This document shows, piece after piece, positions 44,279 to 51,433 of a DNA stretch of 51,433 bases (its first letter is position 1; the number at the start of each line of letters is the position of its first letter). A program made the position numbers and the translations under genes. Source of the stretch: Porphyromonadaceae bacterium UBA7048 (GTDB taxonomy: Bacteria; Bacteroidota; Bacteroidia; Bacteroidales; Muribaculaceae); the NCBI GenBank assembly GCA_002493945.1, contig DLAL01000026.1:1-51433 (forward strand). The letters run 5' to 3'. The notes below the pieces were generated by a model. That model ran no database searches and was not told the origin of the DNA. It was given only the letters and a program-made list of their open reading frames with translations.

Positions 44279-45223
44279 ATGGATTCTTCCCTTCATCCTT
44301 TCAAGATTTTCTCCGGTACGAAGTCGCGCTATATGGCCGAAGAAATCTGCAAAGAACTCGGAGTTGAGCTTGGCTCAATGAAAATCGAACATTTTGCCGA
44401 TGGCGAATTCGAAGTGTGCTTCGAAGAGTCGGTACGCGGTTGCGAGGTATATCTCGTGCAGAGCACCTTCCCCAACTGCGACAATCTGATGGAGCTTCTC
44501 CTGATGATTGACGCCGCCAAACGTGCTTCGGCAAATTCTGTCATTGCCGTCATTCCCTACTTCGGATGGGCCCGTCAGGACCGCAAGGACAAGCCGCGTG
44601 TGTCAATCGCCGCCAAACTTGTGGCCGACATGCTCACAGCCGCAGGCGTTGACCGTGTCATCACCATGGACCTCCATGCCGACCAGATTCAGGGCTTCTT
44701 CAACGTGCCCCTCGACCACCTCTATGCCTCGTCGGTGTTCATCCCCTACATCCAGAGTCTGAATTTGGAGAATATGGTGATTGCCACTCCCGACGTCGGC
44801 GGTGCCAAGCGTGCCAACAGCTACGCCAAGTATCTCGACGTGCCTCTGGTGCTCTGCCACAAGCAGCGTGCTAAGGCCAACGTTGTGGCCAACATGACTG
44901 TCATCGGCGACGTGCAGGACAAGAACGTCATCCTCGTCGACGACATGGTGGACACTGCAGGTACCATCACCAAGGCCGCCGACCTCATGCTGGCCAACGG
45001 CGCCAAGACCGTGCGCGCCCTCTGCTCGCACGCCATCATGAGCGACCCCGCCACCGAACGTGTCAACGACTGCGGCCTGACAGAGATGATATTCACCAAC
45101 TCGATTCCTTACACCAAGGACTGCCCCAAGTGCACCATCATCTCGGTAGCCAAACTTTTCGCCGACACCATCCGTCGCGTACACTGCAACCAGTCCATCT
45201 CGTCGCAGTATCTCATTAAATAA
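44279..45223 (+). CDS. prs: ribose-phosphate pyrophosphokinase
   Basis: 314 residues from ATG 44279; the earlier start at 44240 adds 13 residues beyond the family norm. It makes PRPP from ribose 5-phosphate and ATP for nucleotide, His and Trp synthesis. Visible marks are FSGTKSRYMAEEI, the ATP-binding PYFGWARQDRKDKPR loop, the MDLHADQIQGFF signature with metal-binding His, and the PRPP loop VDDMVDTAGTI. It follows the GH13 gene by 51 bases and is followed by a hairpin at 45241-45278. Confidence 0.95.
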   Translation: MDSSLHPFKIFSGTKSRYMAEEICKELGVELGSMKIEHFADGEFEVCFEESVRGCEVYLVQSTFPNCDNLMELLLMIDAAKRASANSVIAVIPYFGWARQDRKDKPRVSIAAKLVADMLTAAGVDRVITMDLHADQIQGFFNVPLDHLYASSVFIPYIQSLNLENMVIATPDVGGAKRANSYAKYLDVPLVLCHKQRAKANVVANMTVIGDVQDKNVILVDDMVDTAGTITKAADLMLANGAKTVRALCSHAIMSDPATERVNDCGLTEMIFTNSIPYTKDCPKCTIISVAKLFADTIRRVHCNQSISSQYLIK

Positions 45224-45240
45224 TATATCTGTCACAGAGC

Positions 45241-45278
45241 TATGCCACGGCAGCGGAGCCATCCGTTTCCGTGGCATA
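45241..45278 (+). terminator. hairpin between prs and the dehydrogenase gene
   Basis: TATGCCACGG (45241-45250) pairs perfectly with CCGTGGCATA (45269-45278), with an inner CGGA/TCCG stem. No U-run follows, so it may be a partial terminator or a 5' UTR stem of the next gene. Confidence 0.5.
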
Positions 45279-45300
45279 TCGCTATAAAAAACGATACACC

Positions 45301-46257
45301 ATGAAGTTGATATGCCTTGACGGCGCCACCCTCTATCCCGTGGACGATGCACGGTGGGGACGTCTGTCGGAATTCGCCGACGTCGAGATATACGACAATA
45401 CTCCAGCCGGTATGGTAGTGGAGCGCGCCCGCGACGCCGAGCTGCTGCTCACCAACAAGGTTCCCGTCGGCGCTGCCGAGATAGCCGCCCTTCCGTCGCT
45501 CCGCTATATCGGCGTGCTTGCCACCGGCTACAATATAGTCGACACGGAGGCCGCGCGTGCAGCCGGTATCACCGTGTGCAATATCCCGGCATACAGCACT
45601 GCGTCGGTGGCCCAGCATGTGTTCTCGCTGCTGCTCGGCATCACCGGCAGGGTAGAGCGCTATGCCGCCGAGGTGTCGCAGGGCTCGTGGAACCGCTGCA
45701 AGGACTTCACATACCGCAACGGTGAGTGGCACGAACTGGCCGGAAAGACCATGGGTATCGTCGGCTACGGCAATATCGGCAGCGCCGTGGCACGCATAGC
45801 CGAGGCTATGGGCATGAAGGTGGCTGTGGCCACGTCGAAGCCTCAGTCGGCTCTTCCGCAAGGCTTCGTGAAACTGAGCGTCGACGACCTCTTCGCCACG
45901 GCCGATGTCGTGAGCCTGCACTGTCCGCTCACGCCCGACACCCGAGGCATGGCCGATGCGCGCCGGCTGGCCATGATGAAGCCGTCGGCCATACTCATCA
46001 ACACGGCCCGCGGTCCGCTGGTCGACGAAGCAGCGCTGGCCGACGCACTCAACGAAGGCCGCATAGCTGCCTCCGGACTCGATGTGCTCTCGACGGAGCC
46101 TGCCGATGCAGCCTGTCCACTTCCCGGCGCACGCAACTGCTTCATCACACCTCATGTGGCATGGGCTTCGGTAGAGGCCCGGCAGAGGCTTCTCGACATC
46201 ACTGTCGAAAATATACGGGCGTTCCTCGCAGGTGCGCCTGTCAATGTAGTGAACTGA
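45301..46257 (+). CDS. D-2-hydroxyacid dehydrogenase (hydroxypyruvate/glycerate type)
   Basis: 318 residues from ATG 45301. The NAD-binding loop is MGIVGYGNIGSAVARIAEAM. The catalytic Arg lies in INTARGPLVDEAALADAL, then Glu in LDVLSTEPAD and His in ITPHVAWAS. LATGYNIVDTEAARAAGITV is the substrate-side signature. Glycerate/hydroxypyruvate reductase is the closest type, but other 2-ketoacids are possible. The flavodiiron gene follows after two bases. Confidence 0.87.
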   Translation: MKLICLDGATLYPVDDARWGRLSEFADVEIYDNTPAGMVVERARDAELLLTNKVPVGAAEIAALPSLRYIGVLATGYNIVDTEAARAAGITVCNIPAYSTASVAQHVFSLLLGITGRVERYAAEVSQGSWNRCKDFTYRNGEWHELAGKTMGIVGYGNIGSAVARIAEAMGMKVAVATSKPQSALPQGFVKLSVDDLFATADVVSLHCPLTPDTRGMADARRLAMMKPSAILINTARGPLVDEAALADALNEGRIAASGLDVLSTEPADAACPLPGARNCFITPHVAWASVEARQRLLDITVENIRAFLAGAPVNVVN

Positions 46258-46259
46258 AT

Positions 46260-47522
46260 ATGAACGACGTCAACAATCATACGACACGGTGCGTCAGGAC
46301 CGTGGCCCGGGAGTGGCCGTCGGGAGTCCGCATTGACTCCCTGTTCTGCATCGACCGCGAAATCCGGTGCTTCGAAGGCCAGTATCCTGTGGCCGACGGC
46401 ATGACCTATAATTCATACATAGTGAGCGGTACGGCGTGCTCGGCCGTCCTCGACACGGTCGACCCTTCGTTGGTCGGGCAGTGGCTCGACGCGGCGGACA
46501 GACTGTTCGCCGGCTGCGCGCACACTCACGGACATCCCGACTATCTGATAGTGCAGCATCTCGAGCCTGACCACTCGGCAGGCATCGGTGCGTTCATGGA
46601 GCGGTGGCCTGAATGTCGGCTCGTCTGCTCGGCTATCGCCGCCAGGATGCTGCCGCAGTTCTGCCCGTGGGTAGCGGCGGATAGGGTGCTCGTCGTGAAG
46701 GAGGGCGACTCCCTTGACCTCGGAGCGGCTTCCCTGCGCTTCATTTCGGCGCCGATGGTGCACTGGCCCGAGGTACTGATGACTTACGAGCCGTCGACCG
46801 AGACACTATTCTCGGCTGATGCCTTCGGCACGTTCGGAGCCTCGCTCGCCGAGACCTGCGACGGCTCGATGGCCGGATACGGCACGCTGTGGCCCGACGA
46901 GGCGCGCCGCTACTACTGCAATATCGTCGGCAAGTACGGCAAGCAGGTGCAGAGCGTGCTGAAGAAACTCGACGGCACGCCCGTCCACACCATCTGTCCG
47001 CTCCACGGCCCGGCGCTGACGGTGGCCAAGTTCAACCCCGTGCCGCTGTACGGGCTGTGGAGTTCCTGCACGCCCGAGCGACCCGATGCCGTGGCAGTGG
47101 TGTCGGCTTCGCTTCACGGCAATACGCACGAGGCTGCCCGGGAGCTTTGCGACATGCTCCGCGCCGACGGAGCCGAGGCCGTGCATGTGGCGCTCACGTG
47201 CGAGAACGTGAGCCTCGCCGTGGCCGAGGCTTTCCGCTGCGGCGCCATCGTCTTCATGTGCTCCACCTACGATGCAGGCATAGTCCCCGTGATGCGCGAT
47301 TTCCTGTCGCGCCTGGCGTCGAAGGGTCTGCGTGACCGCCGCTTCGCCCTCGTCGAGAACGGCAGCTGGGCGCCCGTGGCCGCCTCGCAGATGCTCGCCG
47401 AGGTCAGCCGTCTGGACGGATTCACGCAAGCCGGTCAGACTGTCACCATCCGCACCCGGCTCGACGACAGCTCCCGTGCAGCGCTCAAGACTCTCGCCGG
47501 TGAACTGACAATACTCCGGTGA
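46260..47522 (+). CDS. flavodiiron protein (A-type flavoprotein)
   Basis: 420 residues from ATG 46260; the longer in-frame extension is only a shadow of the dehydrogenase gene. These cytoplasmic enzymes reduce O2 or NO to protect anaerobes. The metallo-beta-lactamase part has the full diiron ligand set His100, Glu102, Asp104 (with His105), His168, Asp187 and His249. The flavodoxin part begins at about 275, with the FMN loop SASLHGNTHEAA and FMCSTYDAG. No rubredoxin or NAD(P)H oxidoreductase domain is fused, so an outside electron donor is needed. Confidence 0.9.
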   Translation: MNDVNNHTTRCVRTVAREWPSGVRIDSLFCIDREIRCFEGQYPVADGMTYNSYIVSGTACSAVLDTVDPSLVGQWLDAADRLFAGCAHTHGHPDYLIVQHLEPDHSAGIGAFMERWPECRLVCSAIAARMLPQFCPWVAADRVLVVKEGDSLDLGAASLRFISAPMVHWPEVLMTYEPSTETLFSADAFGTFGASLAETCDGSMAGYGTLWPDEARRYYCNIVGKYGKQVQSVLKKLDGTPVHTICPLHGPALTVAKFNPVPLYGLWSSCTPERPDAVAVVSASLHGNTHEAARELCDMLRADGAEAVHVALTCENVSLAVAEAFRCGAIVFMCSTYDAGIVPVMRDFLSRLASKGLRDRRFALVENGSWAPVAASQMLAEVSRLDGFTQAGQTVTIRTRLDDSSRAALKTLAGELTILR

Positions 47523-47566
47523 GCAAAAAGTCACATCCGGACGGTGGCGGATTGCGCGATTTTTGC

Positions 47567-47574
47567 TAATTTTG
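47567..47574 (+). promoter_or_regulatory. -7 box for rfbD
   Basis: TAATTTTG fits the -7 box; the start ATG 47585 follows ten bases later, giving a very short leader. No clear -33 TTG. Confidence 0.5.
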
Positions 47575-47584
47575 CACTCCGAAT

Positions 47585-48442
47585 ATGAACACCAATGACA
47601 AGAAAATACTGGTGACCGGTGCCGGGGGACAGCTCGGCAGCGAACTACGCTGTGTGCTCGGCGACCGTGCCGAGTACGTCGGACGTGACACCCTCGACCT
47701 CACTGACACCAAGACCGTGCACGACTACCTGCGCGCGCACGACTTCAGATACGTCGTGAATGCAGCTGCTTATACGGCCGTGGACCGCGCCGAGGAAGAG
47801 AAGTCGGAGTGCGCGGCCGCGAATGTCACCATCGTGGAGAATCTCGCCGCCCTGGCCGACGAGCTCGACTTCCGCATCATCCATATATCGACCGACTATG
47901 TGTTCGACGGCCATACCAGCCGTCCCTACACCGAAGTCGACAAGCCCGAGCCGCTGTCGGTGTACGGCACCACCAAGCGCCGCGGCGAGACGTCGCTGCT
48001 CGGCCTGGCGCCCGACAGCATGATCATCCGCACGGGATGGCTCTATTCGTCGTTCGGCTCGAACTTCGTCAAGACTATGCTGCGCCTCGCGAAGTCGGGC
48101 GGTCCGCTCCGTATCGTTGCCGACCAGGTGGGTACTCCGACCTATGCCGCCGATCTGGCGGCGTTCATCGTCGATAAGGTCATCGACGGCCACTGGAATC
48201 CGGGCATCTATAATTTCTCCAACGAGGGCGTGGCGTCGTGGTACGACTTCGCTGTCGCCGTCGTCGAGGAGGCCGGCATGGACGTGGAAGTGCTGCCTAT
48301 AGCCACAGTCGACTATCCGACCGCGGCTACCCGGCCGGCGTTCACTATTCTCGACAAGACAAAAGTCAGGGCCGCTTACGGCATCGACATACCCCACTGG
48401 CGCAAGTCGCTCCGCCGGTGCATGAAACTTATTACCAACTGA
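47585..48442 (+). CDS. rfbD: dTDP-4-dehydrorhamnose reductase
   Basis: 285 residues. It reduces dTDP-4-keto-rhamnose to dTDP-L-rhamnose with NAD(P)H, for surface polysaccharide. The nucleotide loop GAGGQLG is at 12-18, then AAAYTAVDRAE, STDYVFDG, and the catalytic Tyr and Lys in YGTTKRRGE. The rest of the rhamnose genes (rfbA, B, C) are not adjacent, so this copy stands alone. RF3 follows after six bases. Confidence 0.93.
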   Translation: MNTNDKKILVTGAGGQLGSELRCVLGDRAEYVGRDTLDLTDTKTVHDYLRAHDFRYVVNAAAYTAVDRAEEEKSECAAANVTIVENLAALADELDFRIIHISTDYVFDGHTSRPYTEVDKPEPLSVYGTTKRRGETSLLGLAPDSMIIRTGWLYSSFGSNFVKTMLRLAKSGGPLRIVADQVGTPTYAADLAAFIVDKVIDGHWNPGIYNFSNEGVASWYDFAVAVVEEAGMDVEVLPIATVDYPTAATRPAFTILDKTKVRAAYGIDIPHWRKSLRRCMKLITN

Positions 48443-48448
48443 ACCACA

Positions 48449-50029
48449 ATGGCTGATATAAAAGACGAAATACGGCGCAGACGCACATTCGCCATCATCT
48501 CGCACCCTGATGCGGGCAAGACCACTCTCACCGAGAAACTCCTTCTCTTCGGCGGCGCCATCCACATCGCCGGTGCCGTGAAGTCGAACAAAATCAAGAA
48601 GACCGCCACCAGCGACTGGATGGAAATCGAGAAGCAGCGCGGCATATCGGTGGCCACGTCAGTCATGGGCTTCAACTACGGAGACTACAAGATAAACATC
48701 CTTGACACACCGGGCCATCAGGACTTCGCCGAGGACACCTACCGCACGCTGACAGCCGTGGACTCGGTCATCATCGTTGTCGACGTGGCCAAGGGCGTCG
48801 AGACGCAGACGCGCAAGCTCATGGAGGTGTGCCGCATGCGCAATACGCCCGTCATAATATTCGTGAACAAGCTCGACCGCGAGGGCCGCGACCCCTTCGA
48901 GATTCTTGACGAACTGGAGAAGGAACTCAAGATATCGGTCCGTCCGCTGTCGTGGCCTATCAACATAGGCGCCAAGTTCAAGGGCGTGTACAACATCTAC
49001 GAGGGCGGCCTCGACCTCTTCACCCCGGACAAGCAGAAGGCCACCGAGCGCGTGGAGATTGACGATGTCAATGACCCCCGTATCGACGAGGCCGTGGGCG
49101 AGACGGACGCCGCACAGCTCCGCGAAGACCTTGAGCTTATCGACGGTGTATATCCCGAATTCAATGTCGACGAGTATCTTGCCGGGCGCGTCGCCCCCGT
49201 TTTCTTCGGCTCGGCCCTCAACACCTTCGGCGTCAAGGAGCTTCTCGACTGCTTCGTCAAGATTGCGCCGTCGCCCCGTCCGGTCGACGCCGTAGAGCGC
49301 ACGGTCAACCCTGAAGAAGAGACATTCTCGGGATTCGTATTCAAGATTCACGCCAATATGGACCCGAACCACCGCAGCTGTATAGCCTTCGTCAAGGTAT
49401 GCTCGGGCAAGTTCGAGCGCAACGCCCCCTACCAGCACATCCGTCTGGGCAAGACGCTGCGCTTCGCTGCTCCGACAGCGTTCATGGCCCAGAAGAAGAG
49501 CATAGTCGACGAAGCCTATCCCGGTGACATCGTCGGTATACCCGATTCGGGCAACTTCAAGATAGGCGACACGCTCACCCAGGGTGAGAACATCCACTAC
49601 AAGGGCCTGCCGAGCTTCTCTCCCGAGATGTTCATGTACATCGAGAATGCCGACCCGATGAAGGCCAAACAGCTTGACAAAGGCGTACAGCAGCTCATGG
49701 ACGAAGGCGTGGCACAGCTCTTCGTGCATCAGTTCAACGGACGCAAGATCATCGGTACGGTCGGTCAGCTGCAGTTTGAGGTCATACAGTACCGTCTGCT
49801 CCACGAGTACGGCGCACAGTGCCGCTGGGAGCCGATGTCGATGCACAAGGCCTGCTGGATAGAGAGCGACGACCCCGAGGCCATCGAGGCGTTCAAAAAG
49901 CGCAAATATCAGTTCATGGCAGTCGACCGCGACGGCCGCGATGTGTTCCTTGCCGACTCCTCGTACGTTCTGTCAATGGCTCAGAGCGACTTCCCGAAAA
50001 TCCGATTCCACTTCTCAAGCGAGTTCTGA
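48449..50029 (+). CDS. prfC: peptide chain release factor 3
   Basis: 526 residues, the standard length for RF3 (E. coli 529). This GTPase recycles RF1 and RF2 from the ribosome after termination. The G domain has SHPDAGKTTLTEKLL (G1), DTPGHQDFAEDT (G3) and FVNKLDREGRDP (G4). The central region and the C-terminal VGQLQFEVIQYRLLHEYGAQ match RF3 rather than EF-G. It sits six bases after rfbD and ends at an intrinsic terminator. Confidence 0.95.
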   Translation: MADIKDEIRRRRTFAIISHPDAGKTTLTEKLLLFGGAIHIAGAVKSNKIKKTATSDWMEIEKQRGISVATSVMGFNYGDYKINILDTPGHQDFAEDTYRTLTAVDSVIIVVDVAKGVETQTRKLMEVCRMRNTPVIIFVNKLDREGRDPFEILDELEKELKISVRPLSWPINIGAKFKGVYNIYEGGLDLFTPDKQKATERVEIDDVNDPRIDEAVGETDAAQLREDLELIDGVYPEFNVDEYLAGRVAPVFFGSALNTFGVKELLDCFVKIAPSPRPVDAVERTVNPEEETFSGFVFKIHANMDPNHRSCIAFVKVCSGKFERNAPYQHIRLGKTLRFAAPTAFMAQKKSIVDEAYPGDIVGIPDSGNFKIGDTLTQGENIHYKGLPSFSPEMFMYIENADPMKAKQLDKGVQQLMDEGVAQLFVHQFNGRKIIGTVGQLQFEVIQYRLLHEYGAQCRWEPMSMHKACWIESDDPEAIEAFKKRKYQFMAVDRDGRDVFLADSSYVLSMAQSDFPKIRFHFSSEF

Positions 50030-50038
50030 ACATCATAA

Positions 50039-50085
50039 AGGGACTGTGTCAATTGAGCATTTTGACACAGTCCCTGAAATTTTTT
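50039..50085 (+). terminator. intrinsic terminator after prfC
   Basis: AGGGACTGTGTCAA (50039-50052) pairs perfectly with TTGACACAGTCCCT (50062-50075), followed by GAAATTTTTTA. Confidence 0.9.
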
Positions 50086-50114
50086 ATTGAATCCGGCTCA
50101 GACGCCGTCTGCGG

Positions 50115-50765
50115 TCAATAGCCGATGGTGAAGCGTTCCTTGTGATGAGCCGGTGTCTCGAGTTCGTCGACCATGGCCTTGGCATAGTCGCCTACGGTGA
50201 TATGGCTCTTGCCGTCGGCATCGACTATGAGGTCGTCTTTACCGAGACGGTATGAGCCGGTGGCTGCTCCGGGTTCGAGGCTGCCTGCCGGGGAGAAGAA
50301 CACCCAGTCGATGCTGTCCTCAGCCGTGAGCGTATCGAGATAGAACTCTCCGAGAGACTTCACTCCGCCCATGATCTCAGCCGGAATGGCACCGCTGTCG
50401 ACCACGCGCAGGCCGGGTGCGCAGAAGAGCGTGCCGGCACCGCCTACGATGAGCAGACGCTTCACGCCGGCTTCACGGGCAGCCTCGAGGATGCGCGGAT
50501 AGTTCTGAAGAGTTAGGTTGTATATGTCAGGGTTGGTCCATCCGGGGTTGTAGGCGCTTATCACGGTGTCGTAGCCTCTGAGGTCTTCGGCAAGTGCCTG
50601 AGTGTCGGCGACGTCGACTTTCTTCACGGTCAGTCCGGGAGCGGTCACTTTCACATTTTCGGGATTTCTCACAAGTGCTTCGACCTGGTAGCCTCGGTTG
50701 AGGAGTTCGTTGAGAATGGCGCTGCCGACGAAACCGCTTGCGCCGATAAGGGCTGTCTTTTTCAT
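50115..50765 (-). CDS. NAD(P)-dependent oxidoreductase (NmrA/SDR-like)
   Basis: 216 residues. The Rossmann loop is ALIGASGFVGSAILNELL (GxxGxxG), followed by VEALVRNPENVKV. The atypical-SDR type lacks the YxxxK catalytic pair. Similar proteins are quinone or flavin reductases or redox sensors. It is divergent from the HxlR regulator, which probably controls it. Promoter at 50799-50830. Confidence 0.85.
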   Translation of the reverse strand: MKKTALIGASGFVGSAILNELLNRGYQVEALVRNPENVKVTAPGLTVKKVDVADTQALAEDLRGYDTVISAYNPGWTNPDIYNLTLQNYPRILEAAREAGVKRLLIVGGAGTLFCAPGLRVVDSGAIPAEIMGGVKSLGEFYLDTLTAEDSIDWVFFSPAGSLEPGAATGSYRLGKDDLIVDADGKSHITVGDYAKAMVDELETPAHHKERFTIGY

Positions 50766-50798
50766 GTCCGATATGTTTTTTAGTTGGTTATTCTACTG

Positions 50799-50830
50799 CA
50801 AAGTTAACGCCCGGGAATGTCTGAAGTCAA
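50799..50830 (-). promoter_or_regulatory. promoter for the NmrA-like gene
   Basis: On the minus strand TTG (50830-50828), 21 bases, TAACTTTG (50806-50799): a full Bacteroidota match. Leader about 30 bases. Confidence 0.7.
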
Positions 50831-50899
50831 GAAGGCACTTTAGTGTGCGATAGTAACCACGAGGTTAGAAATGTAGAGAATCAGGGATGTACGTCCGAG

Positions 50900-50920
50900 C
50901 GGTTTAACTAACTTTAACCG
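50900..50920. promoter_or_regulatory. candidate HxlR operator
   Basis: CGGTTTAACTAACTTTAACCG is a near-palindrome (outer arms CGGTT/AACCG) and also holds TTTAAC twice at a 10-base step (50903-50908, 50913-50918). It lies between the two divergent promoters, 16 bases upstream of the HxlR -33 element. Operator role is inferred from position. Confidence 0.4.
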
Positions 50921-50936
50921 CAGTCAATATTTAGCG

Positions 50937-50967
50937 TTGCATACCTCGGGAATATTGCTTACTTTTG
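50937..50967 (+). promoter_or_regulatory. promoter for the HxlR-family gene
   Basis: TTG (50937-50939), 20 bases, TACTTTTG (50960-50967): a full match to the Bacteroidota pattern. Confidence 0.72.
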
Positions 50968-50993
50968 TAGAGTATTTTGACTGACATGACATT

Positions 50994-51344
50994 ATGAACG
51001 AAGAATTATATCCGGACTGCCCGATACGCCATATCCTCTCACGCTTCAGCGACAAATGGGCGCTCCTGCTGCTCTATACTCTCGAGCGATATCCGACACG
51101 ACGGTTCAATGAGCTCCGCCGTGAGATTCCAGACATATCGCAGAAAATGCTCACGAACACTCTTCGCACCCTTGAAGAGGACGGACTGGTGAGCCGTAGG
51201 GTCTACGCGGAAGTTCCGCCGAGGGTAGAGTACAGTATCACTGACCGCGCCCTGTCGCTGCTGCCGCATATCAATTCGCTTATCGGCTGGGCGAAGGAGA
51301 ATATGGGCGCCATACTCAGGGACAGACAGCGCCGGAGGCGGTAG
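50994..51344 (+). CDS. HxlR-family winged-helix transcriptional regulator
   Basis: 116 residues. The HxlR mark DCPIRHILSRFSDKWALLLL opens the protein, with the conserved redox-type Cys9, and continues through RFNELRREIPDISQKMLTNT (recognition helix) and the wing LVSRRVYAEVPPRVEYSIT. Such regulators sense quinones, aldehydes or oxidants through the Cys. It is divergent from an NmrA-like oxidoreductase, a classic target arrangement. The last 89 bases of the window hold no gene I can see. Confidence 0.92.
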   Translation: MNEELYPDCPIRHILSRFSDKWALLLLYTLERYPTRRFNELRREIPDISQKMLTNTLRTLEEDGLVSRRVYAEVPPRVEYSITDRALSLLPHINSLIGWAKENMGAILRDRQRRRR

Positions 51345-51433
51345 GTCGCATGCTGTCATGCACTGTCGTCAGATTGCAATTTGCTTGCGTCGTATTATTT
51401 TATCAAAATATTTGGCAGAATACTGACGAATTG

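Noticed and set aside
45726..46259. Long in-frame extension before the flavodiiron gene
   Set aside because: It is a shadow of the dehydrogenase gene in another frame, Arg-rich and low in sense; the real start is 46260.

Overview
The window reads as chromosomal DNA of a Bacteroidota member, most likely order Bacteroidales. A gut commensal of the Muribaculaceae type is my best guess, by inference only. Supporting signs are repeated TAnnTTTG -7 promoter boxes, a lack of Shine-Dalgarno sequences, an ECF sigma/FecR-like/TonB receptor set, DUF4249 and DUF6056 proteins, a TPR-membrane-HTH regulator and many secreted glycan-active enzymes. Coding DNA looks GC-rich by eye. I saw no tRNA, rRNA, CRISPR array, transposase or phage genes.

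Left part (1-4200): the 3' part of a membrane protein gene, a LuxR-type regulator divergent from a secreted DUF1349 protein across a perfect 18-bp palindromic promoter, a GNAT acetyltransferase, and a convergent lipoprotein alpha/beta hydrolase.

Glycan region (4200-27000): a plus-strand set of three secreted proteins, each with a C-terminal sorting-type domain. They are a giant LamG/CBM repeat protein split by one in-frame TAA, a ricin-like/Ig-like protein, and a GH43 subfamily 24-type exo-beta-1,3-galactanase. A broken outer-membrane barrel remnant, a membrane-spanning TPR-HTH regulator and an outer-membrane barrel receptor follow. Convergent to these is a minus-strand operon GH127 -> GH97 -> GH35 -> GH51. 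Together the enzymes fit arabinose- and galactose-rich plant glycans (type II arabinogalactan, extensin-type glycoprotein arabinosides). There is no SusC/SusD pair in the window.

Middle (27000-33000): prenyl diphosphate synthase, TatD nuclease family protein and PurT, then a structured non-coding stretch ending in two strong hairpins, then an aquaporin with an altered selectivity filter, a secreted GH13 amylase and a 50-codon small gene.

Signalling cassette (33000-38130): ECF sigma factor, small barrel protein, a very short FecR-like anti-sigma protein, an STN-domain TonB receptor and a DUF4249 lipoprotein gene that carries an in-frame TAG.

Right part (38130-51433): a minus-strand run of YihY-family protein, RidA and DUF6056 membrane protein. 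A plus-strand run follows: patatin, cytoplasmic GH13, Prs, 2-hydroxyacid dehydrogenase, flavodiiron protein, RfbD and RF3. The window ends with a divergent NmrA-like oxidoreductase/HxlR regulator pair.
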